Assembly: GCF_034702125.1 (NCBI RefSeq)
Contig: NC_085861.1
Location: 56,623,350 to 56,687,349 of the forward strand
Origin: Engraulis encrasicolus
Lineage: Eukaryota > Chordata > Actinopteri > Clupeiformes > Engraulidae
DNA: 64,000 bases
Direction: 5' to 3'
Both the position numbers and the translations under genes were made by a program. Under the pieces are notes generated by a model. The model worked only from the letters and a program-made list of their open reading frames with translations, was not told the DNA's origin and made no database searches. Position 1 is the first letter of the stretch. Each line of letters begins with the position of its first letter. Below are positions 48,459 to 59,200 of this stretch, piece after piece.

Positions 48459-51400
48459 CTGGAACACAGACACACACAAATTCAAATTACATTACATTAC
48501 ACTTGGCTGACACTTTTTTAAAAAAAATCCAAAGTGACTTATACACTGTGTGCAGAATTATTAGGCAAACAAGTTTTTTGACCATATCGTTCATTTTATA
48601 CATATTGTCCGCCACCACCCTTTATGGACATGAACACCTATTGGATTTAAGCATCCCAGGTCATTCATATTTGTATAATAAGAGATGGTGTGATCGGAGG
48701 AGCCCAATACCCTATATCAGGGCATAATTTATGTGCATAATTATTAGGCAACTTTGTTTTCCTATGGGAAAATGGGCCACAAAAGAGATTTCACAAACTC
48801 TGAAAAGACTATAAACAATTTTGAAGTCTTCCAGAGGGGTGTGGCTGTCTTGAAATATTGGTCACATCCATCTAATGCACCGTTACAAAGCCATTAGTGT
48901 CACATTACATGTGCCCACAAAGTCCTTCCAGACTGAGAAGATGAAACTTCCACAAAACTATTACCCTGTAGTGCTGTTATATTCCAGAAGTGAAACCTAC
49001 ATCAAGTGTCCACAAGAACATTGTATTCAGCACTCAGAGACATGGCCAAGGTAAAACAGGCTCAAACCTGAAGACCGCTCAACAAGAAACTTAAGTCAAG
49101 ACTGGGTCAAGAAATGTCTTTAGACAGTTTTTTCAATGGTTTGATGAAGTAGTGAAAGTGACTGTTAATGGGCCAGGTAGATGGGCCTATGGCTAGATCA
49201 GTAATGTGCACTCTCAGATGAGTTCCTGAGTTCCACTCAAATGACAGCAAAGTGCTGCATAAAAACCATTGTCTTCTTAAAAGATGCACATTTCTTCCTC
49301 TCACAGAGCCAAGCATGGGCTCATCCACCCTGTCTGTCAAGAGTCACTTTCCCTCTGTGGAAGAGGGCGACGATCATCCCCCTCCCCAAAAAACCTGTCC
49401 CTTTGGAGAACAACGATTACAGACCAGTAGCCTTGACCTCTATTGTAGTCAAATGTTTGGAGAAGTTGATGGTGAGGGAGCTGAAATCAAACCTACAAGG
49501 TCAATTTGATCCATATCAGTTTGCCTATAGAGACAACAGGGGCACTGATGATGCAATATTAACAATAACACACTCAATCCTACAGCATCTTGAAAATCCT
49601 AAGGCTTATGCCAGACTACTGTTCGTTGATTTCAGCTCTGCCTTCAACACTGTGCAACCACACATCCTTCTCACTAAATTACAACACATGTCTGTTAACC
49701 CATATATCATCAGATGGTACCACTCCTTTTTGACAAATAGAACACAACAGGTCAGAGTCAACCAAACAACATCTCAGTTTAAAAGAATAAGTACCGGAGT
49801 CCCCCAAGGATGTGTGAGTCCCCCCCCCCATTGTTCACAGTATATACAAACTATTGTACTAGCACACATCCTACATTCTCATTTGTTAAATTTTCTGATG
49901 ACACAGCCATCTTGTGTCTGTTGGATGCGGACCTGAACACTTATGTTTACAAGCAGGAGGTGCATAGGTTTGTGCAGTGGTGTGAGGAGCACCACCTTAA
50001 GGTTAACACCAAGAAAACCGAGGAAATGGTTTTTGACCCTAGTAAGGTAGGGGACCACACCCCATTAGTCATTGGTGATGCCAATATTACTCAGGTGGAC
50101 TCTTACAAATATTTGGGAGTGTACTTTGATAATAATCTGTCTTGGAATGTTCATGTTAACAATGTGTGTACCAGGATCCAACAGAGACTACATTTTTACG
50201 TAGACTCAGGGTGTTTGGTGTTCAACAGAGGATAATGTTACTTTTTTACCGTGCTGTTGTTGAGAGTGTAGTACGCTATGCAATCACTGTGTGGTTTGGA
50301 AACCTGACAGTGAAAGTGAAGTCTCAAATAGGCAGACTGACCCGCACTGCACTGAAGGTAGTGGGGGTGAGGGACTACCCCACCCTCCAAGCAATATATG
50401 AAGAGTCTGTAGTTAGGCATGCTAGGAAAATAATTGAGGATCCATCACATGTTCTGTACCCAGAATATGAGCTGCTACCCTCTGGCAGGCGATTCAGAGT
50501 ACCAGTTAAAAACAAGAAAAGGTTTTTGAATAGGTATAGGTTTTCTTTTGTCCCTGTTTCTGTTAACCTACTGAATGCAGGTCATTAACAACTACCATCC
50601 TGTAATGCCATGTATGTGGGTGGTGGGCTGTGGTGGATATGCACTTGAGTGTTTCTATGTATGTGTGTGTTTATTGTTGTTTTTGTTTTTTGGCGTCATG
50701 TGTATGTTGTGTGTATGTGGCAGCTATGTATGTCCAAGACAAATTTCCCTCGGGACTATTAAAATAATCTTGAATCTTGAAGTCCATAATACCTTTGAAA
50801 ACTCTTTCCCCAGATATTTTTGACCGAGTTTTGACTTAATTAACTTGTTAAATGGTTGTCTGGCGTCATCGCTTCTTACCTTGGCCATGTCTCTGAGTGC
50901 TCAATACCCTGTTCTTCTGGACACTTGGTGTACATTTCTGTTCTGGAATATGATGGGACTGCTGGGTAATATTTTTTTTGTAGTTTCACCTTAAATTCTT
51001 CTCAATGTTTGGCAATGACATTTCTTACAAGACTGATGACATTGTAACGGTGCATTTGATAGTTCTGTGCTAACATGACCAACGTCTTGTCAATTTTAAG
51101 ACAGCCACATCTCTCTAGAAGACTTGAAAATTGTTTATAGACTTTTTATGTTTTGTTAGATCTACTTTCTGGACTATTTTACTAGAAGAATACAAAGTTG
51201 CCTAATAATTATGCACAGCTGATATAAGGTGTTGGGCACCTTCGACCACACCACCATCTATTATTATTCAAATATGTATGGCCTGGAATGCTTAAAAGGG
51301 ACACTGTGCAGGAAATGGTCAAAAAAGGTACTGCAACTATGCTGCTCATTGAAACCAGGCTCCCTATTGCCAAATTTGATCTTTACATGAAAGTTTACTA

Positions 51401-54400
51401 AGTAATAAACAAATATTAACTAGTACGGTCCAATTACAGTCATTTTTGCAGCTAAAAATGGCTATTTTAGGAAATTCAAAATGGCGGACCATGGAGAAGA
51501 TCCCCCTTTACATGTAGGAAAAGTGCAATTTTTCCAGTCATAATGAATTTGATGGTGGTGGTAAGTATTCATGAAAAAGGTAACATTAGTGAGTGGGCAG
51601 CATGAATTCTGGAAATGAACAACTAAAAATCTCACACAGTGTCCCTTTAAATCCAATAGGTTTTCATGTTCACATAGATTCCTGTTGGAAAATATGGTCT
51701 AAAAACACTTGCCTAATAATTCTGCACACAGTGTAGTTATTGTCAGTACAGGGTATTGGTTACATCCCTGGAACAATGGGGGGTTTGGTACCTTGCTGAA
51801 GGGCACCTCAGCCATGGAGTGAGATGAAGAGTGGAAGGGTCGGACCCTCTGATCTAAAGCCCATCTCCTTAACCACTAGGCCACAGCTGCCCCCAAATTA
51901 AAAAACGAAATCATACCATGCCAGTACGTTGTTCACAACTAATTGTTGGTGAAACATTACATGTTGGCATGGTGCGAACTCTTCTTACTTTCAAGTTATA
52001 CATTATTTAGGTCAGCACCCAAAAAGAAGAGAAAAATCTGTTTGGGTGAAACCACCTCCAACCTTTATGAAACATTACATTACACTTTGCCGACGCTTTT
52101 ATCCAAAGCGACTTAGTTATTACTTTTCAGGATATTGGTTTACAGTCCCTGGAGCAATGTGGGATTAGGTGACTTGCTCAAGGTCACTTCCACCATGGAT
52201 GGATTGGAGGTGTAGGGAGAAGTGAGGTGGGATTCGGACCAACAATCCTCATATTGAAAGACCAACTCCCTGAACACTAGACCAACGACCTCTTGCTGTC
52301 ATTACAGTGATATAGTGTACCATTAACAGTATGTCTCCATACAATACATCCAAGCAATGGTGAGGGTATTCCTCGTTGAAAGAGAGGCCCTTCATTATGT
52401 GCAAGTTGCTTTGGATAAAAATGTCTACCGAAGGTAATGCAATGGCCAGGTTCACAGACATGGCTTTCTCCTATGTTGCTCCAAGATTATACAACTCCCT
52501 TCCATCTGAAACATGCTAACAGAACTCTTGGGTCTAACAATTCCCCTGAAGACCCATCTACAGTATTCAAAGGTGCATATGGACTTACATTAATCTAATA
52601 AAATCTAATAATAATGTTTCACATTTTTACTTTTTATTCATTTTTGTTTGTCAGGTGACCTTGTGTGGCCTGACAGGTTCCCTGCAACACCACCACCAAC
52701 AACAAAAATGCACCAACAACAACACACCTGCCAGCACTTCTGTTCTCTGAAAGAGGTTTTCAGATTGGACCGCTGCTTCCCGTTCAGACCCGGTGTGCAC
52801 CCCGCTGCGTCCCGAATCCGGCCCGACTGTGGGCTTGACCTCCAGCAGCACGTCCACGTCCACCGCATCCAGTGTAGGCTGCAATGGGGCAAAACAAAAC
52901 GGAAGATAAAACGGTGTTATTACCGAACCACAGGAAACACACATGACGCAGACAGGAAACCCCCAGGCAAAAAAAAAAAAAACAGTCTGAAATGCAGGAT
53001 GCAGATTTTTTTTTTTAACTGTATATTGGTACCTGACCGTATGTTCTCAAATTCAATGGTGCATTTAACTCACACTCAAGACATGATGGAAATCCCCCTT
53101 AGAGAAAATACTGACTAACAACCTTGCTCATACCTACTCATTGACTGGAACGGAGTTGACATTGGCAGGAGCAAACATGTTTTTTCCTTTTTTTTGTTCT
53201 TTGTAAAGTGTCCCTGAGTGTTTTGAAAGGAGCTTGTGAAAAAAATGTGTCATTATTATCATTATTATTTTGTTTTCTAGGATATTACTCAAACATTCTA
53301 CCAAAAAAATGACCTCTTCCTGTATACTATCCAAGTCTACAGCACTAGAGATTAGAGATCTCTGCCTTTTGATCATCTCTGATCATCTGTTAAAGAACAA
53401 AGACAACCCCCCCCACACACACACACACACTCACACACCTCAGTTTCCAGGCCTCTGTCGTCTGCAGTATCCATGACATAAACATATCTCAGTTACTTCA
53501 CATACTCAGTGAGAAGAACAAAGTTTAAGAAAAAGAAACCAACACATACCTCGGTTGCCAGGTCTCTGTCATCTACAGCGTCCTCCTCCGTGGTGCCCTC
53601 CGTGCTGAGGGGCTCTTCGCTGGGCCAGGCTGCCTCTGCCTCTGCCTCTGCCTCTGCCTCTGCCTCTGCCTCTGCCTCTGCCTCTGTGTCTGTGCTGGGG
53701 GGGGATGTGTGTCTGCTGGGGGCGTCCGTCACGGACTCTGGCTGTGGAGAGGAGCCGAGCGGAACCCGCCTGTCCATCACAGCATCCTCATCGTCATCGC
53801 TGTCTCCTGCAAACAGAACAGGTACCCCGTACATTGTTAGATATGGCCAGTGCAATAGGCCAGTCATTCCTAATATTTCCTTGTCAAGTCTCAAGTCATC
53901 CATTTGCGACTCAAGTCTCACTTGAGTCCAAGTCACAAGTTCACATCTCTGCCTGGTGGCAGCCGTACATCAACAACTAAAAGCGTGGAGTTCTCCTTTC
54001 CGTAACTAAATTAACCAGTGCTCTCCTCCATCCTCCTCCATGACCGCGGTACCCTGAGTATGTTACCAGCCCATTGGGGGCTGCCCCCTGGCACGGGTGA
54101 GGCATAAATGCAATTCCATTGTGTGCAGTGTGCATTTGTGTGCTGTGGAGTGCTGTATCACCCAGGCTTTCACTTTCCCGTGTGTCTGTGCACATGAGTG
54201 CATGTGTGTACGCATCACATTCAGCTAGCATAGTGCAACACAGCGAGGTGAGGAATGTGATGAGGTTTCATAAATAATAGACAAGCTTCTGCTCTCCACA
54301 ACAGACAGCTGTTGGCTGGGCTGACAGGGGCGTAGCAGCAAATTGTGGGCCCTATGTACATTCAGTTACAATGGACCCCGCCAAGGACACTATGCGGGCC

Positions 54401-56773
54401 CCCTATATGGGCCCTGGTGACTCAGTCACAGTTTACCCCCCTGTATGACACCCCTGTGTACAGGTCTTGGCTGACCATGAGCAGACTACCAGAAAGAAAC
54501 ATCTGTCTGCTCCTCACATGCTCTCTCTCTCACACACTGTACACACACACTCACACACACACAGCACAGCGTGCACACACGCACACGCACGGTCAGTACA
54601 CAAACAGTAGTTTTGGGTAGGGTGCGCACATCCAAAAACACTTGTTGCAGTACACAAACACACACACAGCATGACCAGGAGTCACAGGTCAACATCAGCG
54701 ACCTCAAAGTAAGGAAATCAACTTCACAGCCCCTCAATCTGATCGCATGTTGAAAAAACCCCCCCACAATCAGAGCACAAGTGTGGTGGTCACCAAAGCA
54801 AGCACAGCCAATCTGTCATTGGGGCTGTCAGAACACGCTAGCACACAATACAACCAATAGGGTTCCACCCAATGGCCCAACTAACACAGGAGTGTATTCC
54901 AGAGAGCAGGTTTACACTCTCTGGGTGTGCCAACTTAGCCTGGCTCTCACGCAGACCCTTCGTGCATTTCCGCTCAACTTTGTTAGCTCGCACGAGGGTC
55001 TGGAAATCTTAGACGAGCCTGAACGGAATCAGAAGTTTCACAGTCTGTCCAATCAGAATCGCGGGGTGGGATCGTGGGGCGGGGTATATACAAGTCAGTG
55101 GTTGAAGTATTAAGTGATTTAAAAAAAGCCACGTGAATTCTCCAATCAGGTTCGAGCTGTTTTGAACACAGCCAGGTCTTTCCAGAGCTAAGCGATCAAC
55201 AGTGTTCCAGATGGTTGGTAACAACCAGCGCTTGAGAACCTGGTTACTGCCAACTCTGTATGTAGCAAATCTGGTAATATAAGTAACCTGTGGCTCTGTT
55301 TTAATAGAAGGATGACACTCTGCTCTGGTCAAGGGTCAAGTCTCTTGTATTACAGGTAATCATGGGTTGATCTAGCTGGGCTAGTCACTAAACCATCTTT
55401 TTGGAATATACCTCAGATGGCAGAGAGAGGTCCTCTTAAGCCAGGCTCAACCTACATGACTATTGGCCCGATTCTCGGCTGAAAACCCCCCCTTAAGACA
55501 ATCTTGGAATGTTACCCCGCAGGACCGTCGCAAGCAATTGCCCGGCAAGATTTCCTCATCGTGACAGACATTCTAAAATAGTATTTGATATCTATGATTT
55601 GTGATCTGCAACTTTCAACCGGCAAAATTTTATTTGATATTTTATAACTCAAAATAGAATGCTAGGCATTGTCTCAGTGCCTACGATCAGGGATAAGATT
55701 GACAGTTGCGATTCTCTTTATGTTTGAGGTGCAACCCGATGTCAAAATCTGACACAAATTTCGAGTCGTGTAGTTTGAGCCTGGCTTTACAGTAGAGATG
55801 GTGATTACTTCCCTGCTGTGTGGCAAGAGAACAAAGAACTTGATTAAAGTCACAACACTGCCAGGCAGCGACTAGGGCGTGAAAGGGTTAAACAGCTTTT
55901 TATCCTTTGTCACAATCTACAGAACATCCTGAGGACTTAATGTAACCCTAACTATAAGATCTCACATCAGTGCTCACCACAGAACAGTGCAATATAATAA
56001 ACCAGCCTCTGTCTTGAACTTCAACTTTTTTTAAAAACAAATGGCTTTGACGTGGACGTGGATGCAAATTTACATTTAAAACAGGAAACAGAGGATCAGA
56101 TGTGAGCGAGAGAGAAGAACATCACAGGCCTGTTAGTACTGCTGCACATGTGCAGAAATACCAGAACTCAAGTTATGGTGTGTCCTAGCTTCACTGCACA
56201 GCAGAATGGCTGGCTTTATTCACTTACTGGGAAAGCAAACAGACTGCATTCAGAAACATGTGCAGCAAAGAATGTCCACGTGGCAGACATGGGGGCTGAG
56301 TTGAGCCTGACCCACTTTAAACATCTTGGACTGACTGGCTTCTCATGATGTCATCTCTCTCCTTGGCCACGTGCAGCCCAATCTGGCTCTCAGTTCGAAG
56401 CCAGGGCAGACTATACAATTTAATACCATGATATCACCATTACACATGCAAACAGCAGAAGTCTAATATAATATTATGATGATAAAGTAGAGTAGAGCAG
56501 AGTATAATTGAAGTATAATTTAATATCAAGTAGCATGCATACATAAATGCAGAAGACATTGTACACAAGACATTACACATATATTAACCATATATAGCTC
56601 ACATATACTACATTCAAACCAAAAGAATCTGTCAGGATTTTTGTTATTTGGTGGGAGTGTGTAACAGACTTACCCGACCCTGAGCCAGAGCTGAAGTCGT
56701 CATCGTCTACGGGGAAGTCTCCAGATGCCTGGTCCAAGTACAGGTCGTCACTTGAGGGAGACTGTGCCCTGAC
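48295..56773 (-). CDS. sdc2: Syndecan-2, coding exons 2 to 5 (signal-peptide exon not in view)
   Basis: Single-pass heparan-sulfate proteoglycan that acts at the cell surface as a co-receptor and matrix adhesion protein. The minus-strand exons are 56773-56674, 53806-53550, 52878-52728 and 48458-48295, in phases 0, 1, 0, 1, giving 223 residues without the first exon. The Ser-Gly glycosaminoglycan sites lie in exon 2. A long acidic, Ser/Thr-rich ectodomain follows, then a transmembrane segment. The tail has C1 ([13 protein letters not shown]), a V region ([13 protein letters not shown]) and C2 ending in the PDZ ligand EFYA. The V region identifies syndecan-2 rather than syndecan-1, -3 or -4. 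The ectodomain shows weak similarity outside these motifs, as is usual for syndecans. Its neighbour downstream is cpq, the expected vertebrate order. Confidence 0.94.
49270..50790 (+). pseudogene. LINE fragment with frameshifted reverse transcriptase (CR1/L2/Rex1-like)
   Basis: Three successive frames encode reverse transcriptase blocks in the right order. The first has [47 protein letters not shown] and [11 protein letters not shown]. After a frameshift near 49815 comes the active-site block [15 protein letters not shown], with FSDD in place of the usual F/YADD, then [20 protein letters not shown] and [15 protein letters not shown] second shift near 50180 leads to [15 protein letters not shown] and to the C-terminus. 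No endonuclease domain is present (5' truncation). The 3' end has a short TTGAATCTTGAA tail. It is dead as a gene. Confidence 0.85.
51296..51646 (-). mobile_element. TTAA MITE, family I, in the right arm of the transposon
   Basis: TTAA at 51292-51295 and 51647-51650 flanks 351 bases (AAGGGACACTGTGCAGGAAA to CACACAGTGTCCCT). The flanks read TGGAATGC-TTAA and TTAA-ATCCAATAGG. The uninterrupted left arm of the host transposon keeps the empty site as CCTATTGGATTTAAGCATCC near 48640. Confidence 0.9.
52074..52290 (-). mobile_element. tRNA-derived SINE, family B, minus orientation
   Basis: The plus strand reads CATTACATTACACTTTGCCG, TTTTATCCAAAGCGACTTAG, GTCCCTGGAGCAATGTGGGA and then worn head sequence (GAACACTAGACCAACGACC). 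It is the best reference for the split copy next to it. A separate tail piece on the plus strand lies at 52408-52446 (GCTTTGGATAAAAATGTCTA). Confidence 0.8.
52728..52878 (-). CDS. sdc2: sdc2 exon 4, membrane-proximal ectodomain
   Basis: This 151-base exon goes from phase 0 to phase 1 and encodes [14 protein letters not shown] through the membrane-proximal motif [10 protein letters not shown], which closely resembles the conserved juxtamembrane motif of syndecan-2. The acceptor is cattgcag|CCTACA and the donor is CTGGCAG|gtgtgt. The split Ala codon joins exactly to exon 5. Confidence 0.91.
52879..53549 (-). other. sdc2: sdc2 intron 3
   Basis: A 671-base intron with a short CA tract at 53412-53440. 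No other feature was recognised. Confidence 0.7.
53550..53806 (-). CDS. sdc2: sdc2 exon 3 with a Glu-Ala repeat
   Basis: This 257-base exon goes from phase 1 to phase 0. It encodes an acidic, Ser/Thr/Pro-rich ectodomain segment starting [16 protein letters not shown] and ending DDRDLATE. It holds about nine consecutive Glu-Ala pairs encoded by a pure hexamer tandem (53632-53684). The acceptor is tttgcag|GAGAC and the donor is ACCGAG|gtatgt. This is the least conserved part of syndecans, so the assignment rests on acceptor and donor phase and on position. Confidence 0.86.
53632..53684 (-). repeat. sdc2: Coding hexamer repeat in sdc2 exon 3
   Basis: About nine units of GAGGCA on the coding strand encode alternating Glu and Ala. 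A related TCTGTGTC stretch follows. The unit is a multiple of three, so length changes keep the frame. Confidence 0.92.
54009..54184 (+). mobile_element. SINE family A, headless copy
   Basis: AACCAGTGCTCTCCTCCATC, TGACCGCGGTACCCTGAG, GGGGGCTGCCCCCTGGCACG and the tail CCAGGCTTTCACTTTCCC match the reverse complement of 24285-24613. The tRNA-like head is missing. Confidence 0.75.
55439..55786. mobile_element. PIF/Harbinger-like MITE
   Basis: The 348-base element begins AGCCAGGCTCAACCTACATG and ends AGTCGTGTAGTTTGAGCC then TGGCT, the imperfect inverse. TTA occurs directly on both sides (55436-55438, 55787-55789), the target size of PIF/Harbinger. No coding sequence. Confidence 0.75.
56674..56773 (-). 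CDS. sdc2: sdc2 exon 2 with glycosaminoglycan attachment sites
   Basis: This 100-base exon goes from phase 0 to phase 1 and encodes [20 protein letters not shown] followed by [14 protein letters not shown]. The [18 protein letters not shown] pattern and the tandem Ser-Gly pairs next to acidic residues are the conserved syndecan-2 N-terminal heparan-sulfate attachment region. The acceptor is tgtccag|GTCAGG and the donor is GGTCGG|gtaagt. Confidence 0.9.
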
Positions 56774-56797
56774 CTGGACACACAAAACGGAAGATCA

Positions 56798-57150
56798 TTT
56801 ATTACATTACACTTAGATGAGGTGTTTATCCAGAGTTACATCTAGACGGTATACTACGAAGCTGGTTCAGCAGTAAACTAGGTTAAGTTAACCTTGTGGT
56901 AGGGATAAATCATCTAATAGAGGAGCCTGGAACCCTACATTTCGTAGCTAAATGATGGCTGTAAGTATATCTATTAGCGGGTTTATTACTCCTTGTATGT
57001 TAGCTAAGCCGGATTTATCACTTAACCATGTTCTTAGTATACCCTCCTGATTATAGTTCCTGGAGTAGTGCGAGTTTAGGCGTCTTTCTGAATGGCAGTT
57101 CAGCTGGCACGGATGGCATAGGATTCAAACCCGAAACCAATTAGGCTGCC
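56798..57150 (-). mobile_element. SINE family B split by a family III MITE
   Basis: The left part (TTACATTACACTTAGATGAG, GTTTATCCAGAGTTACATC) lies at 56798-56846. The right part (TAGTTCCTGGAGTAGTGCGA, GGCAGTTCAGCTGGCACGGA) resumes near 57052. Both follow the family B order once the insert is removed. Confidence 0.65.
56847..57044 (+). mobile_element. MITE family III, copy 2
   Basis: It begins GGTATACTACGAAGCTGGTT and ends ACCATGTTCTTAGTATACCC. The blocks GGTTAAGTTAACC and AATCATCTAATAGAGGAGCC match copy 1. Confidence 0.75.
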
Positions 57151-57272
57151 AATCATTTACACAGATTATTTACACAGCTAACCTGCACGGGGCAACATTT
57201 TAAACAGATGCATGCTGTGTTCAAACAAGGGTGTCATGTCACGGTTGCACTAGTTGCACTCATGCACTAGTT

Positions 57273-57456
57273 CAGTGGTTTTCAAACTTTTTTGAGCCAA
57301 GGCACACATTATTCGAGGAAAAAATGCCAAGGCACACCACCACTTGTAAATTATTACTGAAAATAAAACCCTATGGCCTATATTAACAATGTACAGTCAT
57401 TCTACAATTTTTCACGGCACACTAGTGTTCTCTGGCACAGTGTTTGAAAAACACTG
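57273..57456 (+). mobile_element. hAT-type MITE with exact 8-base duplication
   Basis: The 184-base element starts CAGTGGTTTTCAAACTTTTT and ends GTGTTTGAAAAACACTG. CACTAGTT occurs on both sides (57265-57272, 57457-57464). The inner AAGGCACAC motif is repeated. Confidence 0.93.
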
Positions 57457-58992
57457 CACTAGTTCACTGTGAGAGGAAGGCGGAAGGAGTCATTTATATA
57501 CGATGGGAGGAATAAGTTAGTACACCCTTTAGAATTTCTAACATTTTAGTGTAAACTAGAATCTAGACTAGAATCACAAGAAGGAACAAACAGTTCTGCT
57601 TCAACTAACTGCATTTTATCATATTTTATTGGCCATAAGATGGAAACATTCACAGGACAGCCAGGAATAATGAAGTATACCCTTGCATTCAATAGGTGGT
57701 TGAGCCTCCTATACGTACTGTAGCTGCAATAATCATAACCAAATGTTTCCTGCAGTTGCAGATCAGATGGGCAGAACAATCAGGATGGGTATTGTACCGT
57801 TCCTCTTTACAAAACCGCCATACATCAGCAAGGATGGCTGGAGTGAAGCTCCCTTGAGGTCATGCCATATCATCTCATTTGGGTTTATGTCATGGTTTTG
57901 ACTGAGCTATTCCAGAATGTGCATTTTATTTTTATGAAGCCATTATAAAAGTTGATTTGCTTCTAAAATATGGAATGTTCTCCTGCGCCAGCACTCATCC
58001 TTTTTTGTGCTTCAATCGTGTGACAGACTATAATAAGGTTTTTCTGTAAAATATGTCTATAAACAACACAGACATAGCCTACATTATCGAATAAATGATG
58101 TTGTCCAAACTAAGCTTAAAAGAGCTTTGTAATCACAATAGTCACACTACTGACATCATATCGGAAGCCAGACAAGAATTGGCACATCCCTGATAGCAAA
58201 AGGATGTTGAATCGACAGCACTGGGTGTTGATTTGATGATAATCTGTGTCGATTCAATGTCCCTTTGCCATCAGGGATTACACCTGATGCCAAAACCTGT
58301 TCACAGAGACCGCAAATGAGTAAATGTGTTGCTGTGCTTGGAGTGTTTAGCAGTACAGAGACAAATGACTGAGTACATGTGTGGTTCTTCCATCCTTGAC
58401 GTCCTGTGTAAACAAATATGCTACAGCGCTCATCTTATTTGTGGATGTAGATATTTTGCATGGGAGCTGCAGCGGTGGTGGTGCAGTAAAATAACATGAA
58501 ATAAAAACACTGGTAAGCAAAGTAAACATGTCTTTGAGAGTGATGCCATTCCGGGTACATAATTGTCACTGAGGTAGCAGAGACAAGCAAGACAGCTTGA
58601 ATTGTTGCCGGTCTCTCTTCAGTCTAAACAAACACTGACACTAAAGACCTTGGGTGTAATTTTCCAGAATTGGAAAGTGTAATGAGAATGACAGCTCAAC
58701 ATGGAAACAAGAAGCCATGGACCACACAGCAGCGGTGCAAGAATAGGCACCCTGCCTTTTCAAACGCACCAGAGGAGGAAGACGATTAAACAGGAACAAT
58801 GCAGGAACTGGACTGTAAGAGCAGAGACTTCTAAATAGAGCCATTTAGGCCATGTCACATTCGCCCTCTGCCTCTCATCATACAAGCTGTATCTTGCATG
58901 TCTCCAACGGACCGGGGGGTGTGGGGTGGGGTGGGGTGTTTGATGCATCTCTGGGTGCACAGAGTTTCCTTCCAAAGACAGATCACTCCTAG

Positions 58993-59200
58993 GGGGGTAT
59001 TCCAAGAACATGTTTAAAAGTGATAAACCTGGCTTAGGTTAATCTACAAAAAGTGGACAACTTGATACCAGATAGCCTTGTAGGCATCATTTCATGATGA
59101 AAATGAGGACTCCAGGCTTCTTTTGTTTGGAGAGTTACCACTACTTCCAGGTTAACTACATCCTGCTCTGCTTACTGAGCCACCTGTTTTGAATGATCCC
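58993..59200 (-). mobile_element. MITE family III, inverted copy
   Basis: It starts GGGGGTATTCCAAGAACATG and continues AGTGATAAACCTGGCTTAGG, the reverse complement of the right end of copy 1. The far end near 59200 is worn. Confidence 0.6.

Larger units (their letters stand above)
48544..51733 (+). mobile_element. Tc1/mariner-type transposon with long inverted ends, itself interrupted
   Basis: It starts CACTGTGTGCAGAATTATTA and ends TAATAATTCTGCACACAGTG, with TA outside. Inverted arms extend several hundred bases and include TAATTATTAGGCAACTTTG near 48740 and its complement near 51190. About 49040-49210 weakly resembles mariner transposase (CTGAAGACCGCTCAACAAGA). The interior carries a LINE fragment and the right arm carries a MITE I copy. 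Confidence 0.75.
48488..51895 (-). mobile_element. tRNA-derived SINE, family B, split by a transposon
   Basis: The tail half (CATTACATTACACTTGGCTG) lies at 48488-48541. The body and head resume at 51736 (ATTGTCAGTACAGGGTATTGG) and run to CCACTAGGCCACAGCTGCCCC at 51895. When the 3.2-kb insert is removed, the halves join in register with the copy at 52074-52290. Confidence 0.8.
48459..52727 (-). other. sdc2: sdc2 intron 4, largely a nested repeat block
   Basis: A family B SINE is split by a Tc1/mariner-type element that itself contains a LINE piece and a MITE (48488-51895). A second family B SINE (52074-52290) and a SINE tail fragment (52408-52446) follow. No extra exon was seen. Confidence 0.7.
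53807..56673 (-). other. sdc2: sdc2 intron 2
   Basis: It contains a SINE family A piece (54009-54184), a hAT-type end at 54328 (CAGGGGCGTAGCAGC), CA-rich sequence at 54530-54665 and a TTA-flanked MITE (55439-55786). The stretch 55790-56670 has nothing recognised. Confidence 0.6.

Noticed and set aside
49241..50588. An intact reverse transcriptase gene
   Set aside because: At least two frameshifts break it, the endonuclease domain is missing and it is embedded in other repeats.
56148..56348. Candidate sdc2 exon 1 near exon 2
   Set aside because: The frame is on the wrong strand and has no signal peptide; no minus-strand hydrophobic start with a phase-0 donor was found in 56774-64000.
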